NCBI GenBank assembly: GCA_050999295.1
Contig: JBPCPI010000264.1
Coordinates: forward strand, 1 to 10,485
Origin: JACCQS01 sp050999295
GTDB taxonomy: Bacteria > Actinomycetota > Actinomycetes > Mycobacteriales > Geodermatophilaceae
Reading direction: 5' to 3'
Length of the DNA: 10,485 bases
Under the pieces are notes generated by a model. The model had not been told where the DNA came from and did no database searches. It saw only the letters and a program-made list of their open reading frames with translations. A program made the position numbers and the translations under genes. Every line of letters begins with the position of its first letter. Positions within the stretch are counted from its first letter, which is position 1. Shown piece after piece: positions 1 to 6,340 of the stretch.

Positions 1-210
1 GGCCGAAGCTTGACTGATCGAACAACCCATGCCTTCGTAGGACACGTCCTTGATCTCGTTGCCGGACAACCGGACTCGCAGGGTGATCTCGTCCCCGCAG
101 CTGGGGTTCACGTGATGGACCTCGATGTCGTAGGGCTCGCGCAGTCCCCGACCCAGGGGATGGCGGTAGTGGTCCAGGATGATCTCCTGGTACATGGATT
201 CGAGCTGCAT
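1..210 (-). CDS. sufU: SufU, Fe-S cluster assembly sulfur acceptor (3' part outside window)
   Basis: This is the first 70 residues of a SufU-type protein (IscU/NifU-like fold), cut by the left edge of the window. In Gram-positive SUF systems SufU is a zinc protein that takes the persulfide from SufS and passes it on to the SufBCD scaffold in the cytoplasm. Visible family features are the N-terminal YQEIILDHYRHP stretch (residues 7-18), NPSCGD with Cys38 and Asp40, and GMGCSISQAS with Cys63. These match the first three zinc ligands known in Bacillus SufU (Cys, Asp, Cys); the fourth Cys would lie beyond the edge. The ATG at 208-210 shares one base with the sufS stop (TGATG), so translation is probably coupled to sufS, its reaction partner. 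The identity is secure; whether the gene is intact cannot be seen. Confidence 0.93.
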   Translation of the reverse strand, partial: MQLESMYQEIILDHYRHPLGRGLREPYDIEVHHVNPSCGDEITLRVRLSGNEIKDVSYEGMGCSISQASA

Positions 211-1520
211 CAGACGCCCGCCCGCGCCTGCTCCGCAGCCGGTTCCGTAGCAGCGGGGACGCCGAAGAATCGCTGCACCTCGCGTACGCCATCCAGCAGC
301 GCCTGCACGTCCTCGGCGCCGTTGTAGATGTAGAAGGTCGCGCGGGTGGTGGCCGGCACGCCGAACCGTCGTACGACCGGCCACGCACAGTGGTGTCCGA
401 CGCGTACGGCGATGCCCAGGTCGTCGAGGACCTGGCCGACGTCGTGTGGGTGGATGCCCTCGACGGTGAACGACACCGCGCCACCACGCTCGATGCTGTC
501 CGGCGGTCCCACGATGCGGACACCCGGAATGGCTTGCAGCCCGTCGAGGGCCATTTCGGTCAGCGCGTGCTCGTGTTCGGCGACCCGGTCCATGCCGAGC
601 TCGGTGAGGTAGTCGCACGCGGCGGCCAGTCCGATGGCCTGCGCGGCCATGGGCACCCCGGCCTCGAAGCGCTGCGGCGGCGAAGCAAAGGTGGCCCGAT
701 CGATGTGCACGACCTCGATCATGGAGCCGCCGGTGAGGAACGGTGGCAGTGCATCGAGCAGTTCGTACCGGCCCCAGAAGACCCCGATCCCGGTGGGGCC
801 CAGCATCTTGTGACCAGAGAAGACCAGGAAGTCCACGTCGAGGCTGACCACGTCGACCGCCGTGTGCGGCACCGACTGGGCGGCATCGAGCATTACCAAT
901 GCGCCCACCTCGTGCGCGCGGGCAGCGACCTCTCGGACCGGGTTGACCGTTCCCAGAATGTTGGACTGGTGCACCAGCGCGACGAGCTTGGTGCGCTCGT
1001 TGACCACCTCGTGCAGCGAATCCAGATCGAGCCGGCCGTCGTCGGTCAGGGTCAGCCAGCGCAGGGTGGCGCCGGTCCGGATGCACAGCTGCTGCCACGG
1101 GAGAAGATTGGCGTGGTGCTCCATCTCGGTGACGACGATCTCGTCGCCGGGGCCGACGACGAAACGCTGCGCCTCCGGACCTGCGGTGGCGGCATTGCTC
1201 ATGGCGTACGCGAGGAGATTCACCCCCTCGGTGGAGTTCTTGGTGAAGACCACCTCGTTCTCGGCAGCACCGATGAAGGTCGCGACCGTACGACGGGCCG
1301 CCTCGTAGAGATCGGTCGCCTCCTCGGCCAGTTGGTGCGCCCCGCGATGGACAGCCGCATTGTGGTTCTCGTAGAAATCCCGCTCGGCGTCGAGGACTTG
1401 GCGCGGCTTCTGTGACGTGGCGCCGGAGTCCAGGTAGACGAGCCGGCGACCGTCCCGGACGGTGCGCGACAGGATCGGGAAGTCCTTGGAGATCAGATCC
1501 GCATCCAACGGCAGGCTCAT
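210..1520 (-). CDS. sufS: SufS, group II cysteine desulfurase
   Basis: A 436-residue PLP-dependent cysteine desulfurase that converts L-cysteine to alanine and holds the released sulfur as a persulfide for SufU. Visible landmarks are the EMEHHAN motif (about 132-138, PLP-stacking His), LDAAQ with Asp212 (pyridine nitrogen contact), FSGHK with the Schiff-base Lys238, and RVGHHCAWP with the catalytic Cys378. The short loop around this Cys marks the SufS (group II) type rather than IscS/NifS. TTRATFYIYN near the C terminus is also typical. The length is slightly above the usual 405-420 because of a short Ala/Glu-rich tail. The start is ATG at 1518-1520, preceded by AGGGATCGAC as a ribosome-binding site. 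There is an 8-base gap to sufC upstream and a one-base overlap with sufU downstream. Confidence 0.97.
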   Translation of the reverse strand: MSLPLDADLISKDFPILSRTVRDGRRLVYLDSGATSQKPRQVLDAERDFYENHNAAVHRGAHQLAEEATDLYEAARRTVATFIGAAENEVVFTKNSTEGVNLLAYAMSNAATAGPEAQRFVVGPGDEIVVTEMEHHANLLPWQQLCIRTGATLRWLTLTDDGRLDLDSLHEVVNERTKLVALVHQSNILGTVNPVREVAARAHEVGALVMLDAAQSVPHTAVDVVSLDVDFLVFSGHKMLGPTGIGVFWGRYELLDALPPFLTGGSMIEVVHIDRATFASPPQRFEAGVPMAAQAIGLAAACDYLTELGMDRVAEHEHALTEMALDGLQAIPGVRIVGPPDSIERGGAVSFTVEGIHPHDVGQVLDDLGIAVRVGHHCAWPVVRRFGVPATTRATFYIYNGAEDVQALLDGVREVQRFFGVPAATEPAAEQARAGV

Positions 1521-1528
1521 GTCGATCC

Positions 1529-2356
1529 CTAGACCGCCGCAGCGGCCGAGGCCGCGCCGGTCGCGCCGTAGGCCTCGTAGCCTTCGGATTCCAGTTTGTC
1601 GGCGAGCTCCGGGCCGCCCTCCTCGGCGATCCGGCCGTCGACGAAGACGTGCACGAAGTCAGGCGTGATGTAGCGCAGGATCCGGGTGTAATGGGTGATC
1701 AGCACGACGCCCACCTCGCCGGTCGCCCGAACGGCTTCTACGCCCTCGGCAACCACGCGCAGAGCGTCGACGTCCAAGCCGGAGTCGGTCTCGTCGAGGA
1801 CAGCGATCCTGGGCTTGAGCAGTTGCATCTGCAGGATCTCGTGGCGCTTCTTCTCCCCGCCGGAGAATCCCTCGTTCACGTTGCGCTCAGCGAAGGCCGG
1901 GTCCATCTTCAGCCCGGACATGGCCTCACGGACCTCCTTGACCCAGGTACGCAGCTTCGGAGCGTCGCCGCGGATCGCCGTGGCCGCCGTACGGAGGAAG
2001 TTCGACACCGAGACGCCGGGAACGTCGACCGGGTACTGCATGGCCAGGAACAGTCCAGCTCGGGCGCGGGCGTCGACGCTCATCTCGAGGACGTTCTCGC
2101 CGTCGAGGGTGATCGTGCCGGCGGTGACGTTGTATTTGGGGTGACCGGCGATGCTGTAGGCCAACGTGGACTTCCCGGAACCGTTGGGGCCCATGATCGC
2201 GTGCGTTTCGCCGGCTCGGATGGTCAGGTCCACACCCTTGAGGATCTCTTTGGTCTCCGCGCCGTTTGCGCCGTCACCGACACTGACATGCAGACCGCGG
2301 ATCTCCAGGACGGATCCGGCCGACCCAGCGGTGGGACTGCTGTTTGTGGTGGTCAC
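1529..2356 (-). CDS. sufC: SufC, ABC-type ATPase of the SufBCD scaffold
   Basis: A 275-residue cytoplasmic ABC ATPase. SufC dimerises on SufB-SufD and uses ATP to remodel the scaffold during cluster assembly; it is not a transporter subunit. All ATPase motifs are present: Walker A GPNGSGKS (56-63), Q-loop Gln107 in AMQYP, the SufC-type signature FSGGEKKR (164-171), Walker B IAVLDET (184-190) continuing into DSGLD, and H-loop His222 in LITHY. The start is GTG at 2354-2356, sharing four bases (GTGA) with the stop of the Rieske gene, so translation is likely coupled. The N terminus (1-16) is a Ser/Thr-rich extension and the C terminus ends in an Ala-rich tail; neither carries known motifs. Assignment is certain from the motifs and the neighbours. 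Confidence 0.97.
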   Translation of the reverse strand: MTTTNSSPTAGSAGSVLEIRGLHVSVGDGANGAETKEILKGVDLTIRAGETHAIMGPNGSGKSTLAYSIAGHPKYNVTAGTITLDGENVLEMSVDARARAGLFLAMQYPVDVPGVSVSNFLRTAATAIRGDAPKLRTWVKEVREAMSGLKMDPAFAERNVNEGFSGGEKKRHEILQMQLLKPRIAVLDETDSGLDVDALRVVAEGVEAVRATGEVGVVLITHYTRILRYITPDFVHVFVDGRIAEEGGPELADKLESEGYEAYGATGAASAAAAV

Positions 2357-2859
2357 GATGGGGCTTGCTCCTTCTGCTTCAGGCCGGCTGTCTTACCCGG
2401 CCGAGATGGTGGTGTCGCTTCGCGCAGGCTGGCCGCGAGGTTTCGGCGCGATCCATTCGTCTGTGTGGCCGTCGTGTTCACGTACACGACGCCGTCGATT
2501 ATCTGGACATCGAAGACATCCACCGGTTCGGTCGCTGGCGGGCCGGTCGGCGCTCCGCTGCCGAGGTCGAAGCACGATCCGTGCATCCAGCACTCGATCG
2601 TGGTGCCTTCGACGTCACCCTCGGACAGGGCGACCTCGGCATGTGAGCAGACGTCCTCGATTGCGTACAGCTCCCCGTCGCTGCGGACGATCGCGACGTC
2701 GACGTCGTCGAACTCCACCCGCAACGCGCCTGGGTCTGGTGCCTCGTCGAGTAGGCAGGCTCGCCGGAAGCCCTCGGGGGGACTTTCTCCGGAGAATGTG
2801 CGGCCTGCGTCGTCGCTGAAGTGACTTTCTCCGGAGAATGTGCGGTCTGGCTCGCTCAC
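2353..2859 (-). CDS. Rieske-type [2Fe-2S] ferredoxin of the suf operon, with unusual extensions
   Basis: A 168-residue protein with one Rieske domain (about residues 30-130). The cluster ligands are all present: CSH (Cys71, His73) and CWMH (Cys90, His93), spaced as in ferredoxin components of non-heme iron oxygenases. A gene of this kind sits between sufD and sufC in many actinobacterial suf operons; its role there is not settled (an electron donor to the scaffold or a cluster client are possibilities), so no symbol is given. The core family is roughly 100-110 residues. Here about 30 residues are added in front, including the repeated heptad RTFSGES (6-12 and 20-26), and about 38 Ser/Pro/Lys-rich residues follow. 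The GTG start (2857-2859) overlaps the sufD stop as GTGA, which supports this start and so makes the repeat coding. The stop overlaps the sufC start the same way. Domain call is firm; exact start is likely. Confidence 0.9.
   Translation of the reverse strand: MSEPDRTFSGESHFSDDAGRTFSGESPPEGFRRACLLDEAPDPGALRVEFDDVDVAIVRSDGELYAIEDVCSHAEVALSEGDVEGTTIECWMHGSCFDLGSGAPTGPPATEPVDVFDVQIIDGVVYVNTTATQTNGSRRNLAASLREATPPSRPGKTAGLKQKEQAPS
2781..2845. repeat. Tandem repeat with two perfect 12-base palindromes in the Rieske gene
   Basis: A 23-base sequence is repeated exactly at 2781-2803 and 2823-2845, a period of 42 bases (14 codons). Each copy contains the perfect palindrome TTCTCCGGAGAA (2785-2796 and 2827-2838). 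On the coding (minus) strand each copy encodes RTFSGES. Because each unit is self-complementary, the two copies can also pair with each other as a 12-base-pair stem around a 30-base loop, in DNA or in the suf mRNA, just after the sufD stop. Confidence 0.9.
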
Positions 2860-4019
2860 AGAACACCTGCCGCGGCGAGCCTGGCTTCGATGCGGACCAT
2901 GAGACGCTCCTGCAGTTCAGGCTCGCCCATCCGGCCGATCAGGTCGGCGAAGAAACCACGGACCACAAGACGACGCGCTTCGTCGGCCGGGATTCCGCGG
3001 GAACGCAGGTAGAACAGCTGCTCATCGTCGAATCGTCCGGTGGCGCTTGCGTGTCCGGCCCCGATGATCTGACCGGTCTCGATCTCCAGGTTCGGGATGG
3101 AGTCCGCGTGCGCACCTTCGGACAGCACCAGGTTGCGGTTGATTTCGTAGGTGTCGGTGCCCTCGGCCGTGGCGCCGATGAAGACGTCACCGACCCAGAC
3201 GGTCCGGGCGCTCGCGCCCTGCAGCGCCCCCTTGTACGACACCCGGCTGCGGCAGTTGGGCTCCTGGTGCTCGATGAAGAGCCGGTGCTCCAGATGTTGG
3301 CCGGCGTCGGCGAAGTAGAGACCGTTCAACTCCGCATCCCCACCGGGACCGTCGAAGGTGACCGTTTCCACGATGCGGACAACCGAGCCGCCCAGGCTGA
3401 CCTGCATGGACTTGTACCTGGCGTCGCGTCCGACGCGGGTGGCGACGTGCGCGGCGTGCAACGAGGCGTCGGTCCAGTCCTGGACGTGGACGAGGTCCAA
3501 CGAGGCACCGTCACCGACCAGGACCGACACGTTTGCGGCGTACCGCGCAGTGCCTGAGTGATCGAGGATGACCCGAGCCTGGGCATGTTCGCCCACCTCG
3601 ACGACGATATGGCCCCAGACAAGAGCCTCCGGGTTGGTGCCCGAGAGCCGAATCACCACCGGTTCGGTCAGCTCGGCAGCCTTGGGGACCCGGACGACGA
3701 CCGCGCCGTCGGAGTGCCGACGAGCCAGCTCGGAGATGTGGTCGACAGGGTCAGGGACGGCATCCAGGGCCGGGTCATCCGCGTCCACCGGGACGAGCTC
3801 GACGCCGTCTGGCAGCGTTGTGTCCCATGTCAGATGAGCGTCGGAGGGCGCGTCCGTCAGCAGCGGCCGGAGCCGCCGCAGCGGGCTGAATCGCCAGCTC
3901 CCCTCGCGCCCGGTCGGGGCAGCAAAGGTCATCGTGTGCACTGTGGAAGAGCTCTTTTCGGTGTCAGGGGTGTCGGGGACGACGACGGTCTGCCGCGGGT
4001 CGGCGATGACAGCCGCCAT
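2856..4019 (-). CDS. sufD: SufD, Fe-S cluster scaffold subunit
   Basis: A 387-residue SufD, the partner of SufB in the SufBC2D complex, with the beta-helix core and C-terminal helical region of the UPF0051 family. The C-terminal motif GHASATGRFDDEQLFYL starts near residue 322 and carries His323. This is the position of the SufD histidine that works with SufB at the nascent cluster site in E. coli. The following RSRGIPADEARRLVVRGF is also typical. The reading frame is open much further upstream, but the real start is the ATG at 4017-4019. It overlaps the sufB stop by one base (TGATG), and the upstream extension would only be the sufB gene read out of frame. The stop overlaps the GTG of the Rieske gene by four bases. 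It is more divergent than SufB, as is usual for this subunit. Confidence 0.95.
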   Translation of the reverse strand: MAAVIADPRQTVVVPDTPDTEKSSSTVHTMTFAAPTGREGSWRFSPLRRLRPLLTDAPSDAHLTWDTTLPDGVELVPVDADDPALDAVPDPVDHISELARRHSDGAVVVRVPKAAELTEPVVIRLSGTNPEALVWGHIVVEVGEHAQARVILDHSGTARYAANVSVLVGDGASLDLVHVQDWTDASLHAAHVATRVGRDARYKSMQVSLGGSVVRIVETVTFDGPGGDAELNGLYFADAGQHLEHRLFIEHQEPNCRSRVSYKGALQGASARTVWVGDVFIGATAEGTDTYEINRNLVLSEGAHADSIPNLEIETGQIIGAGHASATGRFDDEQLFYLRSRGIPADEARRLVVRGFFADLIGRMGEPELQERLMVRIEARLAAAGVL

Positions 4020-5452
4020 CAGCCCACGGCCCCTTCCATCTGCAACTCGATGAGCCGGTTGAGCTCCAGTGCGTACTCCATCGGGAGTTCGCGGGCAATC
4101 GGCTCGACGAACCCGCGGACCACCATGGCCATTGCCTCGTCCTCGGTCAGGCCTCGGCTCATCAGGTAGAACAGCTGGTCGTCGCTGACTTTGCTCACCG
4201 TCGCCTCGTGGCCCATCGACACGTCGTCCTCGCGCACGTCGACGTATGGATAGGTGTCGGATCGGCTGATCGAGTCGACGAGCAGCGCATCGCACTTGAC
4301 GGTGGAGCGCGAGCCGTGCGCGCCCTCGTCGATCTGGACGAGTCCGCGGTAGGAGGTACGGCCGCCGCCGCGGGCCACCGATTTGGAGACGATCGTCGAA
4401 GACGTGTTGGGTGCGGCGTGCACCATCTTCGCGCCCGCGTCCTGGTGCTGACCCTCGCCGGCAAAGGCGACGGAGAGCACCTCGCCCTTGGCGTGCTCGC
4501 CGGTCATCCACACCGCCGGGTACTTCATCGTGACCTTGGAGCCGATGTTGCCGTCGATCCACTCCATCGTCGCGCCCTCGTGGGCCACGGCCCGCTTGGT
4601 GACGAGGTTGTAGACGTTGTTCGACCAGTTCTGGATGGTGGTGTACCGGCAGCGGGCGTTCTTTTTCACGACGATCTCCACGACCGCGGAGTGCAGCGAG
4701 TCGCTGGTGTAGATCGGGGCGGTGCAGCCCTCGACGTAGTGCACGTAGGCGCCCTCGTCGACGATGATCAGGGTCCGCTCGAACTGGCCCATGTTCTCGG
4801 TGTTGATCCGGAAGTAGGCCTGCAGCGGAATGTCGACGTGCACGCCCGGCGGGACGTAGATGAACGACCCGCCCGACCAGACCGAGGTGTTCAGGGCGGC
4901 GAACTTGTTGTCGCCCACCGGGATCACCGAACCGAAGTACTCCTTGAAGACATCCTCGTGCTCGCGCAGGCCGGTGTCGGTATCGAGGAAGAGCACGCCC
5001 TGCTCCTCCAGGTCCTCACGGATCTGGTGGTAGACGACTTCCGACTCATACTGCGCGGCCACACCGGAGACCAGGCGCTGCTTCTCGGCCTCCGGGATGC
5101 CGAGCTTGTCGTAGGTGTTCTTGATGTCGGCCGGGAGGTCGTCCCAGGTCGCGGCCTGCTTCTCCGTGGAGCGGACGAAGTACTTGATGTTCTGGAAGTC
5201 GATCCCGGACAGGTCCGAACCCCAGGAAGGCATCGGCTTCTTGTCGAACAGCTTCAGGCCCTTGAGTCGGCGCTCGAGCATCCATTCCGGTTCGTTCTTC
5301 AGCCCGGAGATGTTCCGTACGACGCTCTCCGAGATCCCGCGAGCTGCGGTGGCCCCGGCCAGGTCGGAGTCGGCCCAGCCGAACTTGTACCGGCCGAGCG
5401 CATCGATCTGCTCGTCCTGGGTCAGCGGGGTCGTCGGAACGGTCGTGGTCAT
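4019..5452 (-). CDS. sufB: SufB, Fe-S cluster scaffold subunit
   Basis: A 477-residue SufB, the core scaffold on which clusters are built. Key residues are visible: Cys243 in EGCTAP, Cys387 in VKCDALLVDS (the persulfide/cluster cysteine, equivalent to E. coli Cys405), and His415-Glu416 in MGHEATVS (equivalent to His433-Glu434). The N-terminal half has the usual SufB-specific region (for example PPGVHVDIPLQAYFRI, 201-216). The length is normal and the protein runs uninterrupted, so there is no intein, unlike SufB of Mycobacterium tuberculosis. The ATG at 5450-5452 overlaps the sufR stop (ATGA) and is preceded by a strong ribosome-binding site (GAGAGGGA, plus positions 5459-5466) inside the end of sufR. 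The stop shares a base with the sufD start. This is the most conserved gene in the window. Confidence 0.98.
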   Translation of the reverse strand: MTTTVPTTPLTQDEQIDALGRYKFGWADSDLAGATAARGISESVVRNISGLKNEPEWMLERRLKGLKLFDKKPMPSWGSDLSGIDFQNIKYFVRSTEKQAATWDDLPADIKNTYDKLGIPEAEKQRLVSGVAAQYESEVVYHQIREDLEEQGVLFLDTDTGLREHEDVFKEYFGSVIPVGDNKFAALNTSVWSGGSFIYVPPGVHVDIPLQAYFRINTENMGQFERTLIIVDEGAYVHYVEGCTAPIYTSDSLHSAVVEIVVKKNARCRYTTIQNWSNNVYNLVTKRAVAHEGATMEWIDGNIGSKVTMKYPAVWMTGEHAKGEVLSVAFAGEGQHQDAGAKMVHAAPNTSSTIVSKSVARGGGRTSYRGLVQIDEGAHGSRSTVKCDALLVDSISRSDTYPYVDVREDDVSMGHEATVSKVSDDQLFYLMSRGLTEDEAMAMVVRGFVEPIARELPMEYALELNRLIELQMEGAVG

Positions 5453-6243
5453 GCGGGGTCCCTCTCGTTGGAGACGTGTGGGGCCGTGCTGAGGTGCAGG
5501 TCCTCGGTGCGGTGCTGGGCATGGTGGGCTTCGGAGATCGCGGCAGATGGAATGTTGGTCGTGCAGACCGAGTCACCACGGGCGATGGTGGCCAGTCGTT
5601 GGACGTGGCTGCCGACCAGCCGGCTGATCACGGCGGTCTCGGCCTCGCACAGTTGCGGGAACTCCGCGGCGACGTGCGCGACCGGACAGTGGTGCTGACA
5701 GAGCTGGCCGCCTCCGGCCAAGCCCGAGGCGGTCGCAGCGTAACCCTCGCGGGACAGTGCACCGGCCAGTGCCCGGGCCCGGTCGAACCGATCGGGTCCG
5801 GCGGTGGTGACGGCCTGCGTGCAGCGCTCCTCGAGCCCGGCGAGCTGATCCCGGGCGAAGGCGGTGACCGCTTCGGCGCCTCCGCTGCGCGCCAGGTGGC
5901 GCAGTGCAGCGACGGCGAGGTCGTCGTAGGCATGCGGGAACCGCTCCCGGCCGGCGCTGGTGAGGGTGAACTCGCGGGCCGGACGTCCACGGCCGCGGCT
6001 GGCCCTGTGCGGGGCGGTGTGGCCCTGGATCCGTCCCTGAGACTCCAGCGCGTCCAGGTGTCGGCGGACCGCGGCGGGCGAGATCCCTAGCTGGGAAGCA
6101 AGATCCGCCGCACTGAGCGGACCCTCGCGCCACAAAAGGTCGATCACCCGGTCCCGTGTACGACGGTCATCGGCGCCGGTGCGGCCTAGGTCGGCTCGGA
6201 TCGGCGCGGCGGGCCCAGAAAAGTCCAACACGGCTGATTCCAC
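5449..6243 (-). CDS. sufR: SufR, Fe-S-sensing repressor of the suf operon
   Basis: A 264-residue regulator of the SufR type. A winged helix-turn-helix fills about residues 28-100; the recognition region is around ADLASQLGISPAAVRRHL (46-63), followed by an Arg/Gly-rich wing. A C-terminal sensor region has Cys182, Cys186, Cys199 and Cys227 in the contexts LCQHHCP, FPQLCEAE and DSVCTTN, the conserved cluster-binding region of actinobacterial SufR. In characterised members the holo form binds the suf promoter and represses it, and loss of the cluster (iron limitation, oxidants, NO) relieves this. The start is taken as GTG at 6241-6243, the first start after an in-frame stop at 6280-6282; a second GTG at 6229-6231 (residue 5) is an alternative. 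A candidate operator overlaps this start. The gene leads the operon, so it should be autoregulated. Confidence 0.95.
   Translation of the reverse strand: MESAVLDFSGPAAPIRADLGRTGADDRRTRDRVIDLLWREGPLSAADLASQLGISPAAVRRHLDALESQGRIQGHTAPHRASRGRGRPAREFTLTSAGRERFPHAYDDLAVAALRHLARSGGAEAVTAFARDQLAGLEERCTQAVTTAGPDRFDRARALAGALSREGYAATASGLAGGGQLCQHHCPVAHVAAEFPQLCEAETAVISRLVGSHVQRLATIARGDSVCTTNIPSAAISEAHHAQHRTEDLHLSTAPHVSNERDPA
5459..5466 (-). promoter_or_regulatory. Strong ribosome-binding site for sufB
   Basis: GAGAGGGA on the minus strand, seven bases before the sufB ATG and inside the last codons of sufR. It gives sufB its own efficient initiation signal despite the four-base overlap. This could let the scaffold be made in excess of the repressor from one mRNA. 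Confidence 0.6.
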
Positions 6244-6256
6244 AACAACAGTGTGA
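6240..6256 (-). promoter_or_regulatory. Candidate SufR operator
   Basis: On the minus strand the sequence is TCACACTGTTGTTGTGG: a near-perfect inverted repeat (TCACA, 7 bases, TGTGG). From memory, the reported mycobacterial SufR site is ACACT-N5-TGTGA; this matches it at nine of ten defined positions. The site overlaps the predicted GTG start of sufR (6241-6243), consistent with autorepression and with a very short or absent 5' leader. Binding is inferred, not shown. Confidence 0.6.
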
Positions 6257-6279
6257 CGTATTTCCTGAAAGCCTTCCAG

Positions 6280-6298
6280 TTAGGATGCCCTTACCCGA
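6280..6298. promoter_or_regulatory. Weak IdeR/DtxR-like iron box
   Basis: The 19 bases here match the consensus iron box TTAGGTTAGGCTAACCTAA at 12 of 19 positions, with a perfect left half TTAGG and a good right half (CTTACC). It lies between sufR and ctaA, where iron control would make sense. The match is below that of most proven sites, so this is only a candidate. Confidence 0.25.
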
Positions 6299-6328
6299 TC
6301 CGGCAGGGCTGGCCCAGCGGTGCGGTCC

Positions 6329-6334
6329 TAGTCT
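6329..6334 (+). promoter_or_regulatory. Possible -10 element for leaderless ctaA
   Basis: TAGTCT fits the TANNNT pattern of actinobacterial -10 boxes and ends six bases before the ctaA GTG at 6341, the spacing expected if transcription starts on the G of the start codon. No ribosome-binding site is visible before this GTG, which supports a leaderless message. No clear -35 box is seen. The same TAG is also an in-frame stop that limits how far upstream ctaA can begin. Confidence 0.3.
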
Positions 6335-6340
6335 GGGCTG

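Noticed and set aside
1850..1875. TTCTCC...GGAGAA-like sequence in sufC, resembling the palindrome in the Rieske gene
   Set aside because: It simply encodes the ABC signature FSGGE and has five extra bases in the centre, so it is explained by the protein motif.
390..2824. Long plus-strand open frames opposite sufS, sufC and the Rieske gene
   Set aside because: They are mirror frames of well-identified genes and show no recognisable domain or ribosome-binding site.
4020..4562. Upstream extension of the sufD frame to a 568-residue protein
   Set aside because: The added part lies inside sufB read in another frame and is Arg-rich with no family similarity; the ATG at 4019 overlapping the sufB stop is the natural start.
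4019..5452. Intein in SufB, as in M. tuberculosis
   Set aside because: The protein is 477 residues with uninterrupted family sequence; there is no insertion.
4208..5698. Long open frame (496 residues) on the plus strand opposite sufB
   Set aside because: It is the antisense of the highly conserved sufB/sufR coding sequence, a common effect of high-GC codon bias. The translation is Val/Leu/Asp-rich with no motif.
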